The position numbers and the translations under genes were made by a program. The notes under the pieces are model-generated. The model saw only the letters and a program-made list of their open reading frames with translations. It ran no database searches and was not told the DNA's origin. DNA of 64,000 nucleotides from positions 1 to 64,000 of the forward strand of contig JAQGIP010000136.1 of the NCBI GenBank assembly GCA_028291055.1. The letters run 5' to 3'. This stretch comes from Caulobacter sp. GTDB taxonomy: Bacteria; Pseudomonadota; Alphaproteobacteria; Caulobacterales; Caulobacteraceae. Positions 41,993 to 51,500 of this stretch are shown here, in pieces (position 1 is the first letter of the stretch; each line of letters starts with the position of its first letter).

Positions 41993-42757
41993 GTGGATCA
42001 GACCCTGAGCAGCTTCAGCGGCGCCCGCATCAGCCGGGTCATCGACCGGGGTCATGGCGCCGTGCCCGAGCATGCGCACGACTGGCCCGTGCTGTCGGTC
42101 TTCGTGATCGGCGGCTACGAAAACACCACCGAGCTCGGCCAGACCTTCATCGCCGGCCCCTCGGCCGTCCTCTACCGCGCCGGCGCGGCCCACGCCAACG
42201 GCGCGGCGGCGAGCGGCTTCGAGCAGATCGAGATCGAATTCGATCCGGCCTGGCTGGGCCTTGCGTCGCTGCCGGTGCAGCCCGTCACCCGCTGGATCGG
42301 CGGATGGGCCGGCGCGGCGTCGCGGGGGCTGGCGCGGGCCTGTGTGGCCCGCGCGCCCGAGCACGTGATCCGACTGGCCACGCGGCGGTTCATCGAAGAG
42401 GCGGGCCGACAGGAGCGGACCAGTCGTCCCGCTTGGGTGGACCGGGTCGAGCGCCGGCTCCGGGATGACCGGGGCCTGACGGTCCAGGCGCTGGCCGGCG
42501 AGGTCAGCCGCCATCCCGCCTGGCTGGGCGCGGCCTACCGGCGGGCCACCGGCGAGGGGCCGGCGGAGGCTTCGATGCGCTTCCGGGTCGAGCAGGCGGC
42601 GCGCCTGCTACGCGAGACCGACGAGGCGGCGGCGTCGGTCGCGGCCGAGGCCGGCTTCTGCGATCAAAGCCATATGATCCGGGGATTTCGCCGCGTGCTG
42701 GGGCGTGCGCCCTCCGCCGTGCGGTCGGAGCGGGCCTATATGCGGGCCAGCGCGTGA
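41993..42757 (+). CDS. AraC-family transcriptional regulator
   Basis: A 254-residue protein starting with GTG. Residues 15-85 form a cupin-like sensor segment (HGAVPEHAHDWPVLSVFVIGGY). The C-terminal AraC DNA-binding domain has LTVQALAGEVSRHPAWLGAAYRR for the first helix-turn-helix and VAAEAGFCDQSHMIRGFRRVLGRAP for the second. It is divergent from the DUF3830-hydrolase pair, which it probably regulates. Confidence 0.82.
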   Translation: MDQTLSSFSGARISRVIDRGHGAVPEHAHDWPVLSVFVIGGYENTTELGQTFIAGPSAVLYRAGAAHANGAAASGFEQIEIEFDPAWLGLASLPVQPVTRWIGGWAGAASRGLARACVARAPEHVIRLATRRFIEEAGRQERTSRPAWVDRVERRLRDDRGLTVQALAGEVSRHPAWLGAAYRRATGEGPAEASMRFRVEQAARLLRETDEAAASVAAEAGFCDQSHMIRGFRRVLGRAPSAVRSERAYMRASA

Positions 42758-42800
42758 AGACGGGCTAGGGTCCGTACCCAATTGGAAGCGCGGCCCTAAA

Positions 42801-43095
42801 ATCATCCGCTCATCCCCGCGCAGGCGGGACCCAGGCGTTTTTGCCGGCCAAGCCAAGCCACCACCCCGGTCAGTACGAAGTGGATCCGCTCTCAGCTCGG
42901 CTCCTTCGTGTTCTTGGTGTGCTTGGTGGTCCATCCTGGCCGCGCCGGACCCGGTCTCAAGGCCTGCGAAGATCGACCACCAAGATCACGAAGAACACCA
43001 AGGGTCAGCGGCCTTCCGCTTCGCTCCCCGACCGGTCAGCAGACCGGGCAAGGCTCGGCGAAAAAGCCTGGGTCCCCGCCTGCGCTGGGATGAGC
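42801..43095. repeat. Nested composite palindrome, family 4
   Basis: Outer arms CTCATCCCCGCGCAGGCGGG with GACCCAGGCGTTTTT, and the reverse AAAAAGCCTGGGTCCCCGCC with GGGATGAG, enclose inner arms CCTTCGTGTTCTTGGTG and CACCAAGATCACGAAG. The two arm pairs belong to different sequence types, so one palindrome seems nested inside another. It fills the gap 42758-43134, which has no gene. Confidence 0.82.
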
Positions 43096-43134
43096 AGCTG
43101 TTTGGGAGTGATTGATTCTTATTGAGTCCGGGCG

Positions 43135-44058
43135 TTAGAGCGGGCGGTGCGTGCCCGTGCCGCGTGACGGCGGCGTGGTGGTGTCGCGCCTATAGGACAT
43201 TCCCGGCGTTATTGGCGCGCTTGGACCGCCGGTGACCCGGGTTCCCGGCCGGCGCACGAGGCCCAGGTGGGTGCGGCGCACCTTCTGGCCCCAGACGGCG
43301 CCGCGGATGTCGTCGAAGGCCGCCGGCATCAGCGACCAGGGCTCGACCAGGTAGCGGTAGGCGAGGCGCCGGGGCTGGGTGGCCAGGCGGAACAGCCATT
43401 CCAGGCCGATGCGGCCGGTCCAGCGCGGCGCGGCGACCTGGGCGCCGGCCTCATAGTCGAAGGCCGCGCCGACGGGGAAGAAGACGCCGCGGCCGATGCG
43501 GTAGCGGTTGGCGCGGATCCAGCCCTCCTGGCGCGGCATGCCCATGCCCACCAGGATGATGTCGGCGTCGAAGGCGGTGATCATCCGGTTGACGGCTTCG
43601 GAGCCCTCGCTGCCGGGGGTGGCGTCGAAATAGCCGTCGTGCACGGCGATCTTCACGCCGGGCCAGCGCGCCTCGACCGCCGCCGCGCCCTTGGCCGCGA
43701 CCCCGGGCTCGCCGCCCAGATAGAAGATCCTCCAGCCACCGGCCTGGGCGCGGCGCCACAGGTCTTCGCGCCAGTCCAGATAGGTGGAGCGGTGCTTCAT
43801 GCCGAGCGGGCGGCCCATCAGCCAGCCCCAGATGATCATCGGCGTGGAGTCGACCTGGATCAGGTCGGCGTCCTCGAAGAAGCCGCGCATCTCGGCCGAG
43901 TGCTGGGACAGATAGAGGCTATGGCTGTTGTGGTTGGCGATCACCGCCGTGCCGCCGCCGGCAATGAAGGCTTCGGTCGTGTCGAGCATTTCGCGCGGCG
44001 TGACCGGGTCGACCTCGGCGCCCAGCAGGCGCAGCCGAAGATTGGCGGGCGAATTCAT
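43135..44058 (-). CDS. WecG/TagA/CpsF-family glycosyltransferase
   Basis: A 307-residue GT26 enzyme with ATG at 44058. Family blocks are TAVIANHNSHSLYLSQHSAE near residue 40, FFEDADLIQVDSTPMIIWG near residue 65, GWRIFYLGGEPGVA near residue 110 and DIILVGMGMPRQEGWI near residue 170. It would transfer a sugar, often N-acetylmannosamine or its acid, to a lipid-linked acceptor in polysaccharide synthesis. No other polysaccharide genes lie nearby. The C-terminal 40 residues are probably disordered. Confidence 0.85.
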   Translation of the reverse strand: MNSPANLRLRLLGAEVDPVTPREMLDTTEAFIAGGGTAVIANHNSHSLYLSQHSAEMRGFFEDADLIQVDSTPMIIWGWLMGRPLGMKHRSTYLDWREDLWRRAQAGGWRIFYLGGEPGVAAKGAAAVEARWPGVKIAVHDGYFDATPGSEGSEAVNRMITAFDADIILVGMGMPRQEGWIRANRYRIGRGVFFPVGAAFDYEAGAQVAAPRWTGRIGLEWLFRLATQPRRLAYRYLVEPWSLMPAAFDDIRGAVWGQKVRRTHLGLVRRPGTRVTGGPSAPITPGMSYRRDTTTPPSRGTGTHRPL

Positions 44059-44157
44059 GGGGCCACTTAGGCATGCGGCCACTTTCAGTTGAGTTAGGAA
44101 GTGTCGTTAACCGGCGATGAAACTTGGAGCCGGCTATGATTACCTCAATCTATACAG

Positions 44158-44436
44158 TCATGGTTCACGAACACTGAATCGCCACTTCATCACCAGGATC
44201 ACGCCGGAGAGGGCCAGGCAGACTCCGTTGGACACCGCGATGGGCCAGCTCTTCAGCAGCAGGCCGTAGGCCAGCCACAGGGTAAATCCGGTGACCGTCA
44301 GGGCGTAGGTCCTGAGCGACACCGCCGAGGCGTCGCGCTCCTTCCACATCTTGAAGATCTGGGGCGTGAAGCTGATCATCGAACACAAGGCCGCGCCGGC
44401 GCCCACGGCATCGATGACGGTGGGGCTGATGGTCAC
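44158..44436 (-). CDS. SemiSWEET-type transporter
   Basis: A 92-residue protein of three membrane helices with the PQ-loop motif ISFTPQIFKMWKERDASAVSL in helix 1 and SWPIAVSNGVCLALSGVILVMK as helix 3, including the conserved Asn. SemiSWEETs dimerise and let sugars pass down gradients. The start is GTG at 44436; upstream sequence in frame has no similarity. It follows the receiver-domain gene by 22 bp on the same strand. Confidence 0.85.
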   Translation of the reverse strand: MTISPTVIDAVGAGAALCSMISFTPQIFKMWKERDASAVSLRTYALTVTGFTLWLAYGLLLKSWPIAVSNGVCLALSGVILVMKWRFSVREP

Positions 44437-44458
44437 GCGGCGAAGATCACGCGAGGGG

Positions 44459-44929
44459 TCATGCGGTCTGGGGCAGGCCGCCGCCCAGCCCCCAGCGCGC
44501 GGCATAGGCCGGCGACAGCGTCAGGCCCAGCGGCGGCAGGCCAGGCGCCAGCCCCTCGTCCAGGCAGACGGCCAGGTAGCGCAGGGCCTTCTTCACCCCA
44601 TGTCCGGAATAGGGTTTGCCGATCACGCCGCAGGCGCCGGCATAGTCGGCCGGCAGGCGCTTGACGTTGGCGGTCATGAACAGGGCCAGGCCGCCGCAAT
44701 CCTGGGCGATGGCGCGCGCCACGTCGATGCCGGTGGGGCCGTCGCGCAGGTGGACGTCGACGAGGGCCAGGTCGGGCTGCAGGCGGGCGGCCAGTTCGAC
44801 CGCCTCGTCGCCGGACATGGCGTGGCCGACGTCCTGATGGCCGATCTCTTCGACCAGGAATCCGAGTTCGGCAGCGACCAGCGCTTCATCTTCGACGATC
44901 AGGACGCTTAGGGACGGGCCGCGGGTCAT
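44459..44929 (-). CDS. Single-domain response regulator
   Basis: A 156-residue protein with ATG at 44929. The receiver domain fills residues 8-120: the acidic pair is in LIVEDEALVAAEL, the phosphoacceptor aspartate in LALVDVHLRDG, Thr/Ala switch in FMTAN and the conserved lysine in GVIGKPYS. There is no output domain. The kinase gene ends 5 bp upstream, so the two form a phosphorelay pair of the type feeding general stress or cell-cycle pathways in alphaproteobacteria. Confidence 0.85.
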   Translation of the reverse strand: MTRGPSLSVLIVEDEALVAAELGFLVEEIGHQDVGHAMSGDEAVELAARLQPDLALVDVHLRDGPTGIDVARAIAQDCGGLALFMTANVKRLPADYAGACGVIGKPYSGHGVKKALRYLAVCLDEGLAPGLPPLGLTLSPAYAARWGLGGGLPQTA

Positions 44930-44934
44930 TCCAT

Positions 44935-45600
44935 TCACCCCCCGCCGTTGAGCGGCAGGAACACCTTCACACGCACGCCCGGCTCGGCGTCTTCCGTTAG
45001 GCAAGTCGCCTTCAGCTGGCGGCACAGGAGCTGAATCACGGTCGATCCAAATCCGTCCGCGCAACCGGGCGCCCTACCAACGCCGTTGTCGGTGATTTCG
45101 ATCCGCACCTGGCTGTCATCGCGTCCGACCGTGACATGGATGTCACCCCCCTGCCCGTCCGGGAAGGCGTGGCGCACCGCATTGCCGACCACCTCGCTGA
45201 GCACCAGGGCCAGGGGCGCGGCGCGCGCGGCGCTCACGGCCACGGGTTCGAGGTCCAGGTGGGCGCGCAGGTCTTCGCGGCCCGTGGCGCCCACCATGTC
45301 GCCGACCAGGTCGCGCACGAACTCGGACACATCGAAGCGCTGGACATCCTCGTTCTGGAACAGCCGCCGGTGCACCGTGGCCACCGCGTTGACCCGCTCC
45401 AGCATGCCGCGCAGGGCCTCGCGCGCGCCGGGGTCGGCGGTGCGCCGCGTCTGCAGCAGCAGCAGGGAGGCGATGAGCTGGAGGTTGTTCTTAACCCGGT
45501 GGTCGACCTCGTGCAGCAGCGCCGTCTTCTGTTCGAGCGCCCGCTCCAGCGCCGCCGTGTGATCGGCGCCGTCGATCGATAGTGGCGAGGTTTCAGTCAT
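44935..45600 (-). CDS. HisKA_2/HWE-type sensor histidine kinase
   Basis: About 221 residues from ATG at 45600 (another ATG is at 45615). The dimerisation and phosphoacceptor helix is ALLHEVDHRVKNNLQLIASLLLLQ, the HisKA_2 form. The ATPase domain has LALVLSEVVGNAVRHAFP for the N-box and ITDNGVGRAPGCADGFGS for the G1 box. No sensor domain or membrane helix is present, so input must come from a partner protein. It is directly followed by the receiver gene. Confidence 0.85.
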   Translation of the reverse strand: MTETSPLSIDGADHTAALERALEQKTALLHEVDHRVKNNLQLIASLLLLQTRRTADPGAREALRGMLERVNAVATVHRRLFQNEDVQRFDVSEFVRDLVGDMVGATGREDLRAHLDLEPVAVSAARAAPLALVLSEVVGNAVRHAFPDGQGGDIHVTVGRDDSQVRIEITDNGVGRAPGCADGFGSTVIQLLCRQLKATCLTEDAEPGVRVKVFLPLNGGG

Positions 45601-45691
45601 CCGGTTCCGCGACATTGCTGGCCTGCCGCCAATGCACAGCGGCGCGGACGGTTCCCGCGAAACTGGCCCGGCAATGTCGCGATGTCGACAT

Positions 45692-45728
45692 GGAAAGGGC
45701 GACGGTGTTGGGAGGAACACCGTCGCCC
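45692..45728 (-). terminator. Intrinsic terminator after the sulfate-binding protein gene
   Basis: A perfect 13-bp stem (GGGCGACGGTGTT and AACACCGTCGCCC, 45697-45709 with 45716-45728) has a 6-nt loop and a short T-run on the minus strand. It lies 45 bp after the stop codon. Confidence 0.8.
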
Positions 45729-45772
45729 GCTCCAGGAAGCGGCGTTGTGCGAGAGGCGCCGGCCCCGAAGGC

Positions 45773-46828
45773 CTAGTGGGGCTTATAGATGCGGTCGAAG
45801 ACGCCGCCGTCGGCGAAGTGGGTCTTCTGGGCCTTGGCCCAGCCGCCGAAGGTGTCGTCGATGGTGAACAGCGGGATGCGCGTGAAGTTGCCCGCGTATT
45901 TGGCCAGGGCCTGCGGGTTGCGCGGGCGGTAGTAGTTCTTGGCGATGATGTCCTGGGCCAGGGGGCTGTAGAGGAAGTTCAGATAGCCCTCGGCATAGAC
46001 GCGGGTCTTGTGGCGATCGACGTTCTTGTCCAGCAGGGCCACCGGCGGCTCGGCCAGGATGGAGATCGGCGGGGTGACGATGTCGAACTTGCCCGCGCCG
46101 AATTCCGCCTGGGCCAGGTGGGCCTCGTTTTCCCAGGCCAGCAGCACGTCGCCCAGCCCACGCTGGGCAAAGGTGACGGTGGAGCCCCGCGCGCCGGTGT
46201 CGAGCACCGGCACGTTGCGGTAGATCTGTTCCACGAAGGCCTGGGCCGAGCCGGGGTTGCCGCCGTTCTTCAGGGCCGCGCCCCAGGCCGCCAGATAGGC
46301 CCAGCGCGCGCCGCCGGAGGTCTTGGGGTTGGGGGTGATCACCTGGATGCCCGGCTTGGTCAGGTCGGCCCAGGTGCGGATCTTCCAGGGGTTACCCTTG
46401 CGCACCAGGAAGACGATGGTCGAGGTATAGGGCGTGGAGTTGTTGGGCAGGCGCGACTGCCAGTTGGCCGGGAGCAGCCTGGCCTTGGCGGCGATCTCGT
46501 CGATGTCGTAGGCGAGCGCCAGGGTCACCACGTCGGCCTGCAGGCCGTCGATCACCGAGCGGGCCTGCTTGCCCGAACCGCCGTGGCTCTGGTTGATCAC
46601 CAGGGACTGGCCGGTCCTGCCCTTCCAGTAGTCGATGAAGGCGGCGTTGATCGCCTTGTAGAGCTCGCGCGTCGGGTCGTAGCTGACGTTGAGCAGGGTG
46701 ACCGGGCCGGCGGCCTGGGCGGCCGAGGTGAGCAGCGCGGGCGCGGCGGCGATGGCGGCGGCGCCGCCGGCCGCCGCGCCGATCAGGCCGCGGCGGGTGG
46801 GGCGGATGATGTCTTGAGTCATGATCAT
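45773..46828 (-). CDS. sbp: Sulfate-binding periplasmic protein
   Basis: A 351-residue binding protein of the Sbp/CysP family. The twin-arginine-like signal is [23 protein letters not shown]. Family blocks are [20 protein letters not shown] at the mature N-terminus, [22 protein letters not shown] and [17 protein letters not shown]. It captures sulfate or thiosulfate for a CysTWA importer not encoded here. It follows the OprO-type porin by 38 bp on the same strand, so the two are co-transcribed. Confidence 0.9.
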   Translation of the reverse strand: MIMTQDIIRPTRRGLIGAAAGGAAAIAAAPALLTSAAQAAGPVTLLNVSYDPTRELYKAINAAFIDYWKGRTGQSLVINQSHGGSGKQARSVIDGLQADVVTLALAYDIDEIAAKARLLPANWQSRLPNNSTPYTSTIVFLVRKGNPWKIRTWADLTKPGIQVITPNPKTSGGARWAYLAAWGAALKNGGNPGSAQAFVEQIYRNVPVLDTGARGSTVTFAQRGLGDVLLAWENEAHLAQAEFGAGKFDIVTPPISILAEPPVALLDKNVDRHKTRVYAEGYLNFLYSPLAQDIIAKNYYRPRNPQALAKYAGNFTRIPLFTIDDTFGGWAKAQKTHFADGGVFDRIYKPH

Positions 46829-46866
46829 TAAATCCTGGGGGTCGCGGAAAGGTGGGACGCGAAGGG

Positions 46867-48354
46867 TCAGAAGGCGAACTGACTGCGCAGGTTGAGGGCC
46901 TTGTAGTCCTGGCCCGCCTGCAGACCGGCGGCGTTCTGCCGGTCGACGGAGACATCGAGGTAGTCCAGCTGGAACTTAACCGCCGGATTGACGAACCAGT
47001 TCACGCCGAGCGTCCAGATGGTCTGGTCGCCGCCGCGCACGCGGTCGCCCGCCACCACGGCGTTCTCGTCATAGTTCAGGTCGAGCACCGAATAGCGGGC
47101 CGCCAGTTCCCACGCGCCCCACTGGTTGTTGGAGGGGTCGAAGGGCTTGGCGACGGAGGGCGCGTCGAAGGCGGCGGTGGCCGGATTGTACTTGCGCGCC
47201 TCGCCGGTCAGCACCCAGCCGGCCTGGGCGTAGTAGCCGGTGAAGTGGGGATCGGAGACGCCGACGGCGGGCACGCGGCGCTTGATGGAATAGTCGAAAT
47301 ACTCGCCCTGGAGGCTCAGGCCCTGCTTCTGGGCGCCGAATTCCAGGCCCCAGTGGTTGGCGCTGGCGGCGTCGATGGCGCCGCTGCTGACCAGCTGAGT
47401 CCCGTCGACCCGCAGTTCGGGCCGGTCCTGCAGGGTGATGGGATAGGGGCCGGCCAGGGCGGTCTGGGCGGGGGTGGCCACATAGCTGGCGTTGGCGCCC
47501 ACATGGATCAGCCAATCGTAGCCGTGCAGCGGCGTGCCGGCGACGCGGAAGGTATAGCCCCGCTGCTCGTCGAAGGTCGCGGCGTCGGTGGCCTTGGCGC
47601 CGGTGATGGCCCCGGCCACCAGCCAGTGGTCGCCGTTGGCCAGCAGCTGTACGCCGATGCGCTTGTCGGCGCCGGCCAGGGTGCGGGCGGCCTCCGAGGA
47701 CGAGGGCCGTTCGGGGAACAGGGCCCCGTTGGTGGAGGCGGCGTCCTCAAGGCCCAGGTTGGGGGCGAAGGCGCCCACCCGCAGCTTGAAGGGCTTGAAG
47801 CCGGAATACTGGATCCACAGTTCGTGCAGGGTGGTGGCGCCGTCGGTGCCCGACCCGCCGAAGTCGAGCAGGATGCCGTAGTCGAAACTGCCGAAGATCT
47901 TGCCGTCGACGCCCAGGCGGCCGCGGCGGAAGTTGGTGCCGCTGTTCAAATCCCGGCCCGTGGTGACGCTGGCCGGCAGGTTCTTGTCCTGGAAGTATTG
48001 CGCCGTATCGAGCTGCATCACCCCGTGGAAGGTGGCGGAGAACTGGCCGTCTCCCGAGGCGATGGTGGGCTTGCCGTTGGCGATGGAGACGGTGGTGGCC
48101 GCCTGGGTCGCGCGCACGTCGGAGATGTTGGCGGCCTGGGCCGCCTTCAGGTCGGCCAGCTGGGCGCGCAGGTCGCCGAGTTCGGTCTCGAGCGCGGCGA
48201 TGCGGGCGCTGACCGGGTCGAGCGGCGGGCCGTCGGCCGGGGCGGTGGGCTGGGCCTGATCCTGGGCGTGGGCGATGCCCGCCATCCCGGCGGTGGCCAG
48301 CGACAGGGATGCCAGCGCGCTGCTGGCCAGGAGAATCCGGCGGAAGGTCTTCAT
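46867..48354 (-). CDS. OprO/OprP-type porin with coiled-coil N-terminus
   Basis: A 495-residue outer-membrane porin with ATG at 48354. The signal peptide is [20 protein letters not shown]. Residues 45-75 form a coiled coil ([22 protein letters not shown]), typical of trimeric OprO/P-like porins. The barrel ends in phenylalanine (LRSQFAF). Given its operon with a sulfate-binding protein, it may pass sulfate or sulfonates rather than phosphate. No PhoB-type repeats are seen upstream; instead an inverted repeat overlaps the probable -10 box. Confidence 0.82.
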   Translation of the reverse strand: MKTFRRILLASSALASLSLATAGMAGIAHAQDQAQPTAPADGPPLDPVSARIAALETELGDLRAQLADLKAAQAANISDVRATQAATTVSIANGKPTIASGDGQFSATFHGVMQLDTAQYFQDKNLPASVTTGRDLNSGTNFRRGRLGVDGKIFGSFDYGILLDFGGSGTDGATTLHELWIQYSGFKPFKLRVGAFAPNLGLEDAASTNGALFPERPSSSEAARTLAGADKRIGVQLLANGDHWLVAGAITGAKATDAATFDEQRGYTFRVAGTPLHGYDWLIHVGANASYVATPAQTALAGPYPITLQDRPELRVDGTQLVSSGAIDAASANHWGLEFGAQKQGLSLQGEYFDYSIKRRVPAVGVSDPHFTGYYAQAGWVLTGEARKYNPATAAFDAPSVAKPFDPSNNQWGAWELAARYSVLDLNYDENAVVAGDRVRGGDQTIWTLGVNWFVNPAVKFQLDYLDVSVDRQNAAGLQAGQDYKALNLRSQFAF

Positions 48355-48408
48355 AGGTCTTAACCCCTCTCGGCGGCTCGGTCCGCCTGTCCCGGGATAA
48401 GAACGTGT

Positions 48409-48435
48409 ATTCCTATCGGAACAATAGGAATTATA
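48409..48435 (-). promoter_or_regulatory. Promoter with overlapping inverted repeat before the porin-sbp operon
   Basis: ATTCCTAT (48409-48416), 7 nt, ATAGGAAT (48424-48431). A minus-strand TATAAT (48430-48435) overlaps the repeat. A protein bound here would block the -10 box, so a repressor is expected. Its identity is unknown. Confidence 0.55.
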
Positions 48436-48509
48436 CGCGCATGCTTTTAAGGTTTTCTGAAAGCCAGGGCTGAAAAGGGCGGCGACGGTCCGCGTCGCAA
48501 CGTCGCGTG

Positions 48510-48541
48510 TCAAACGGCCCCCACCCTTCCGGGCGGGGGCG
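48510..48541 (-). terminator. Terminator of the autotransporter gene
   Basis: Minus strand GCCCCCGCCC, GGAA, GGGTGGGGGC, then CGTTTGA. The stem lies directly after the stop codon at 48547. The T-run is short, so efficiency is uncertain. Confidence 0.55.
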
Positions 48542-48546
48542 CTTGA

Positions 48547-51500
48547 TCAGAACATCACGCGGCCGACCAGGCGGATCAGGTAACGCATCTCTTCGGAGGA
48601 CAGCTCGCTGTCGCCTTCCAGCGCAAGGTAGGACATCGGCGTGCCGGCCTTCAGCGAGAAGCCCACCACGATGGCGCCGTTGCGGTCGTTGGAGGTGGAG
48701 GAGGTGAAGGGCGTGCCGCCCGCGAAGTTGGCCACGGTGTCGCCCAGCGTGCCGGCGATGCGCTGGCGGTAGCCGATGCGCATTTCCGGACGCCACCAGC
48801 TGTCGCGGCCGAACTCGGCCCCGATCGCCAGGATGGCTTCCGCGTCGAGGCGGCTGGACTTGCGGCTGGCCAGCGACAGGTCGAAGCCCGCGCCGCCGCC
48901 CTCTTCGTCGTGGGCGGCTTCGCTGAAGTAGAGGTAGTCCATACCCACCGAGGGGCGCGCGTAGAAGCGGCCCATGCGCGCTTCATAGGCGATGTCGCCG
49001 CCGGCGCTGACCGTGTAGCCGGCCCAGTTGGACGAGGCGGTGCGGTTGATCACCGTGTCGGGCGTGCCGTCGCCGTTCGGGTCGGCCACATAGATGAACT
49101 TGCGGTCGCTATCGAGGCGCACATAGCCGACGCTGCCGCGCACGCTGTAGGTCAGGTTGCCCTGATAGCCGCGCCAGTAGGCGCCGCCCTCGAACAGCGA
49201 GGCGGACGTCTCTTCGCCGACCTGGGCGGAGGAGCCGCGTTCCTCGGCGCTGACATAGGACATGGTCAGGCCCAGCGCGCCGCCGTCGCCCATGCTCTCA
49301 TAGCCGGCGACGAAGCCGAAGGCCTTGGTGTCGGAGCCTTCGCTATCAACCGTGTTGCGCTGGATGCGGCTGTTGATTTCCTGGATCCAGAAGCTGTCGG
49401 GACCGTAGCGTTGGTGCGGGTCGGGCCGGGCCGAGATGCCGTCGCTGGCCGACTGCTCGGCCAGCATCAGCGACTGGAAGATGCCCACGCCGGTGTTGGG
49501 CAGCATCTGGTCGAAGGCGCCCAGGAAGCCGTTACGATCGCTCTGGGCCAGGAAGGCGTCGCGGATGGCGGTGTCCTGGAAGAGGGCGCTGTAGACGGCG
49601 TCATAGGCCGCCGTGCCCTGCTTGTTGAGGCCGATCAGGGCCGCCGAACGGCGGCTGACGTCGACGACCAGCGAGCCCGCGCCGCTGCCGTCGGTGGCGC
49701 CGGCGAGGCGCGGCGTGACCACATACAGATAGGGCGAGTTACCGGCGGCGGTGGAGTTCAACGCGCCCGCCGTCATGCTGTTGGCGGCCACCAAGGTGAA
49801 TGTCTGGTTGCTCACCAGCAGACTCTTGAACTGGACACCCACGGCCGCGCCCGCGCCGATGTTGGCCGTGGCGACGTTCAGCTGCCCATGCGTGCCGGCG
49901 CCGGGGTCGACGGTGAAGCCGAGCGTGGTGTGGTTGGTCGCCGTGGCCGCCGTGGTCGTCAGGCTGCCGGCCGCGATCGTGTTGGTGTTGGTCAGCAGCA
50001 GCGTGCTGTTGTCGATGGTGACCGCGAGGTCGGCGGGAACGCCGACGCCCGTGCCGTCGGAAATAGCACCCTGGACGATCGAAGCGCCGCTGATCGCCAG
50101 GGTGTCCTGGCCCAGGCCGAACGACATGTCGCCGGCGAAGGTCCCGGCCAGCACTTCCAGCCGGTCGTCGTGGGCGCCCAACAGCACATTGCCCACCATG
50201 CTGGGCTCGTCGAGGTCATAGACCCCGTTGTGGTTGGCGTCGGTGGTGTCGGTCGTGATGTGGGTGGACGGCGCCAACTGGCGGACCACCACATTGCCGC
50301 TGGCGGCCTGGACGTCGACGGCGATCTTCGTACCCTTGATCACCTCGTTGCTGGGATCGATGTCGGCGTCGCTGTGGTCGTCGATGTCGTCGGTGGCGAT
50401 GATCGTCGAGATGATGTGGCCGGAATTCTCGAACAGCCGCACGCTGCCGGACAGGTCGCGCACGCCGACGGTGTTGGCCGCCTCGCCCTGGCCCGACAAG
50501 CCGACGATGCCGGTGTTGCGCACGGTGGTCACGCTGGCCCCGGCGTCGATCAGCAGCAGGGTGGCGCTGGTGTTGCCCTGGGCGTCGTTATTGGCGGCCA
50601 CCATGCCGTCGGAAACGCTGGTGATGTTCTCGATGCCCGCGAACAGCACGGTGTCGGCGGTGGAGCCGTTCAACAGGCGCACGCCGGTGGCGTTACCCTC
50701 GAAGGCGCTGACCGCCATGGTGCCGGTGAAGGCCGCGCCGCCGGTCAGGGTGGTGGCCCCGCCGCCCGCGACGCCGACCTGCACGCCGATGGCGTTGACG
50801 CCGTCGTAGAGGCCCGAGGCTGTGATCGCGCCCTTCGACACCAGGGCGTAGGCCGCGCCGGTGACCACGCCGATGGTGGTGGGCGTGGCGGGCGAGGAAG
50901 AACCGATGCGCAGGGCGGGCGCGCCGCCGATTGAGGTCAGCTGGCCGGTGACCTCGGTGGTGTCGGCCACGCCGTCGTTGTCCTGGTCGGTGTCTGCCGA
51001 GTCCAGGATGCCGTCGCCGTCGCCGTCGAGGGTGGTGGAGGTGCTGATGGTCGGCGGGGCGTCGAGCAGGATGCCGTGGGCGACGTTGCCGGCGATGGAG
51101 ACGACCGGGCCGCTGAACAGGCTGGTGTCATAACCGTCGAGGGGGTCGGTGGCCGAGGGGTGGTCGACGCCGTCGTCGGCCTTCAGCCGCGCCCGGTCGG
51201 TCGCCAGCGCGGGGCGCGCCTGGTATTCGGGGCGGTAGCCCGAGGCGCTGATCGAGGTCTGGATGGTCACGGCGCCGCCCACGTCGCCGTCGATGGCCAG
51301 CGCGGTGGAGCCCTTGCCCGTCGCCGACACCACGCCGGTGGTCAGGGCGACATTGCCAGTCACCGGGCCGGCCAGATGGATGGCGTAGCCATTCACGCCG
51401 ATGATGGAGACCGCCCCGGCGTTGGTCAGGTTGCCGGTCAGCTTGCCTTCGATGCTGATGCCGGCCGAATTGTCGCCCTCCACGGCGATCGTCGAAGCGG

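Noticed and set aside
48910-50934. 674-codon plus-strand frame opposite the autotransporter
   Set aside because: Composition is typical of an antisense shadow, and the minus-strand protein has signal peptide, repeats and barrel.
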